Assembly: GCA_013397695.1 (NCBI GenBank)
Contig: VYZI01000049.1
Coordinates: 2,530,862 to 2,594,861, forward strand
DNA length: 64,000 nt
Direction of reading: 5' to 3'
Source: Centropus unirufus
Lineage: Eukaryota > Chordata > Aves > Cuculiformes > Centropidae
This document shows positions 63,569 to 64,000 of the stretch, one piece after another. Below the pieces are notes generated by a model that saw only the letters and a list, made by a program, of their open reading frames with translations, was not told where the DNA came from and ran no database searches. Within the stretch, counting starts at the first letter, position 1, and the number at the start of each line of letters is the position of its first letter. The translations under genes and the position numbers were made by a program.

Positions 63569-64000
63569 GTAAGTAAACCCCTTATCTTTATAACTTCAGT
63601 TGGAAAAAAACAAAGCCATGATTGTAGAATGCAAATAGTTTTTAGAAACTAAAAATAAGTATCAGCAGTATCAATTAAATATTTTTACCTTTTCAATAGA
63701 AAACCTGGAGGCAACATCTTAAAATTTTGGTCATGAAGAAATCTAGATGTATAACCACCTCTAACAACTAGTTTGAGATTGTCTTTTTCCAAGTCAAATA
63801 ATCTTTAATTTTTTATATTATCAAGTCAAGTAAATTTGTTGTTCTATGTTACTAAACAACAACAAAAAAAAGGAGCCCCAGATAAACATCTGCAGCTCAG
63901 GCTGATGTCATTTTACATCAGTTAACTAAATCTGTTCTTCTTGGGAAGAGAGGAGCTGCCGTTTCCAAATAGATTAATATTCAAAAGTAGCTTAGGTCAC
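63569..64000 (+). other. KIF6: KIF6 intron 2 (partial)
   Basis: Sequence after the GTAAGT donor at 63569, cut by the window end. I see no exon 3 (expected to start with the FQRIFD region of the motor). It is AT-rich with an A/C-rich patch at 63855-63872. Confidence 0.85.

Noticed and set aside
1..64000. CRISPR arrays, bacterial operons, integrated virus or intact endogenous retrovirus
   Set aside because: No regularly spaced direct repeats, no ribosome-binding-site-led gene strings, and no gag/pol/env-like or other viral protein similarity were seen in any frame.

Overview
The window looks like bird nuclear DNA. It is AT-rich and almost entirely non-coding, with two short GC/CpG-rich islands. 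It holds CR1 LINE copies in the bird style, two of which keep the 3' end of the ..ATTCTATG.. type, plus a few ancient MIR-like SINE fossils. There are no bacterial-style gene arrays. Three runs of N fall exactly in simple repeats, as in a draft short-read assembly.

The only coding sequence I can support is the start of KIF6 (kinesin family member 6), on the + strand at the right end. Exon 1 is 62472-62537 and exon 2 is 63459-63568. Their splice sites agree in phase, and the peptide matches the N-terminus of the KIF6 motor domain. The promoter is a CpG island with an RFX/X-box-like sequence about 40 bp before the ATG, which fits a ciliary kinesin.

A second CpG island at about 18.45-19.12 kb ends, on the minus strand, in a perfect GTAAGT donor. 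In vertebrates KIF6 lies head-to-head with DAAM2 (a formin in Wnt/planar cell polarity signalling), whose first exon is non-coding. I therefore infer that this island is the DAAM2 promoter and exon 1, transcribed leftwards. Positions 1-18442 would then be part of its long first intron. No DAAM2 coding exon is visible, so this rests on position, orientation and the donor site.

Layout: 1-18.4 kb, inferred DAAM2 intron 1 (old CR1 pieces, tandem duplications, A/C-rich tracts and a striking 39-bp inverted repeat at 2922-3019). 18.4-19.1 kb, CpG promoter. 19.1-62.3 kb, intergenic, containing a 2.6-kb decayed CR1 ORF2 (26.5-29.1 kb), smaller CR1 pieces, five MIR-like fossils, a TAGA microsatellite at an assembly gap, an AAGG-type repeat directly abutting a CR1, and some possible conserved enhancers. 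62.3-64 kb, KIF6 promoter, exons 1-2 and intron 1, with intron 2 cut by the window end.

I found no CRISPR, operon, tRNA, rRNA or previously undescribed protein system. The most unusual structure is the pre-miRNA-sized hairpin near 3 kb.
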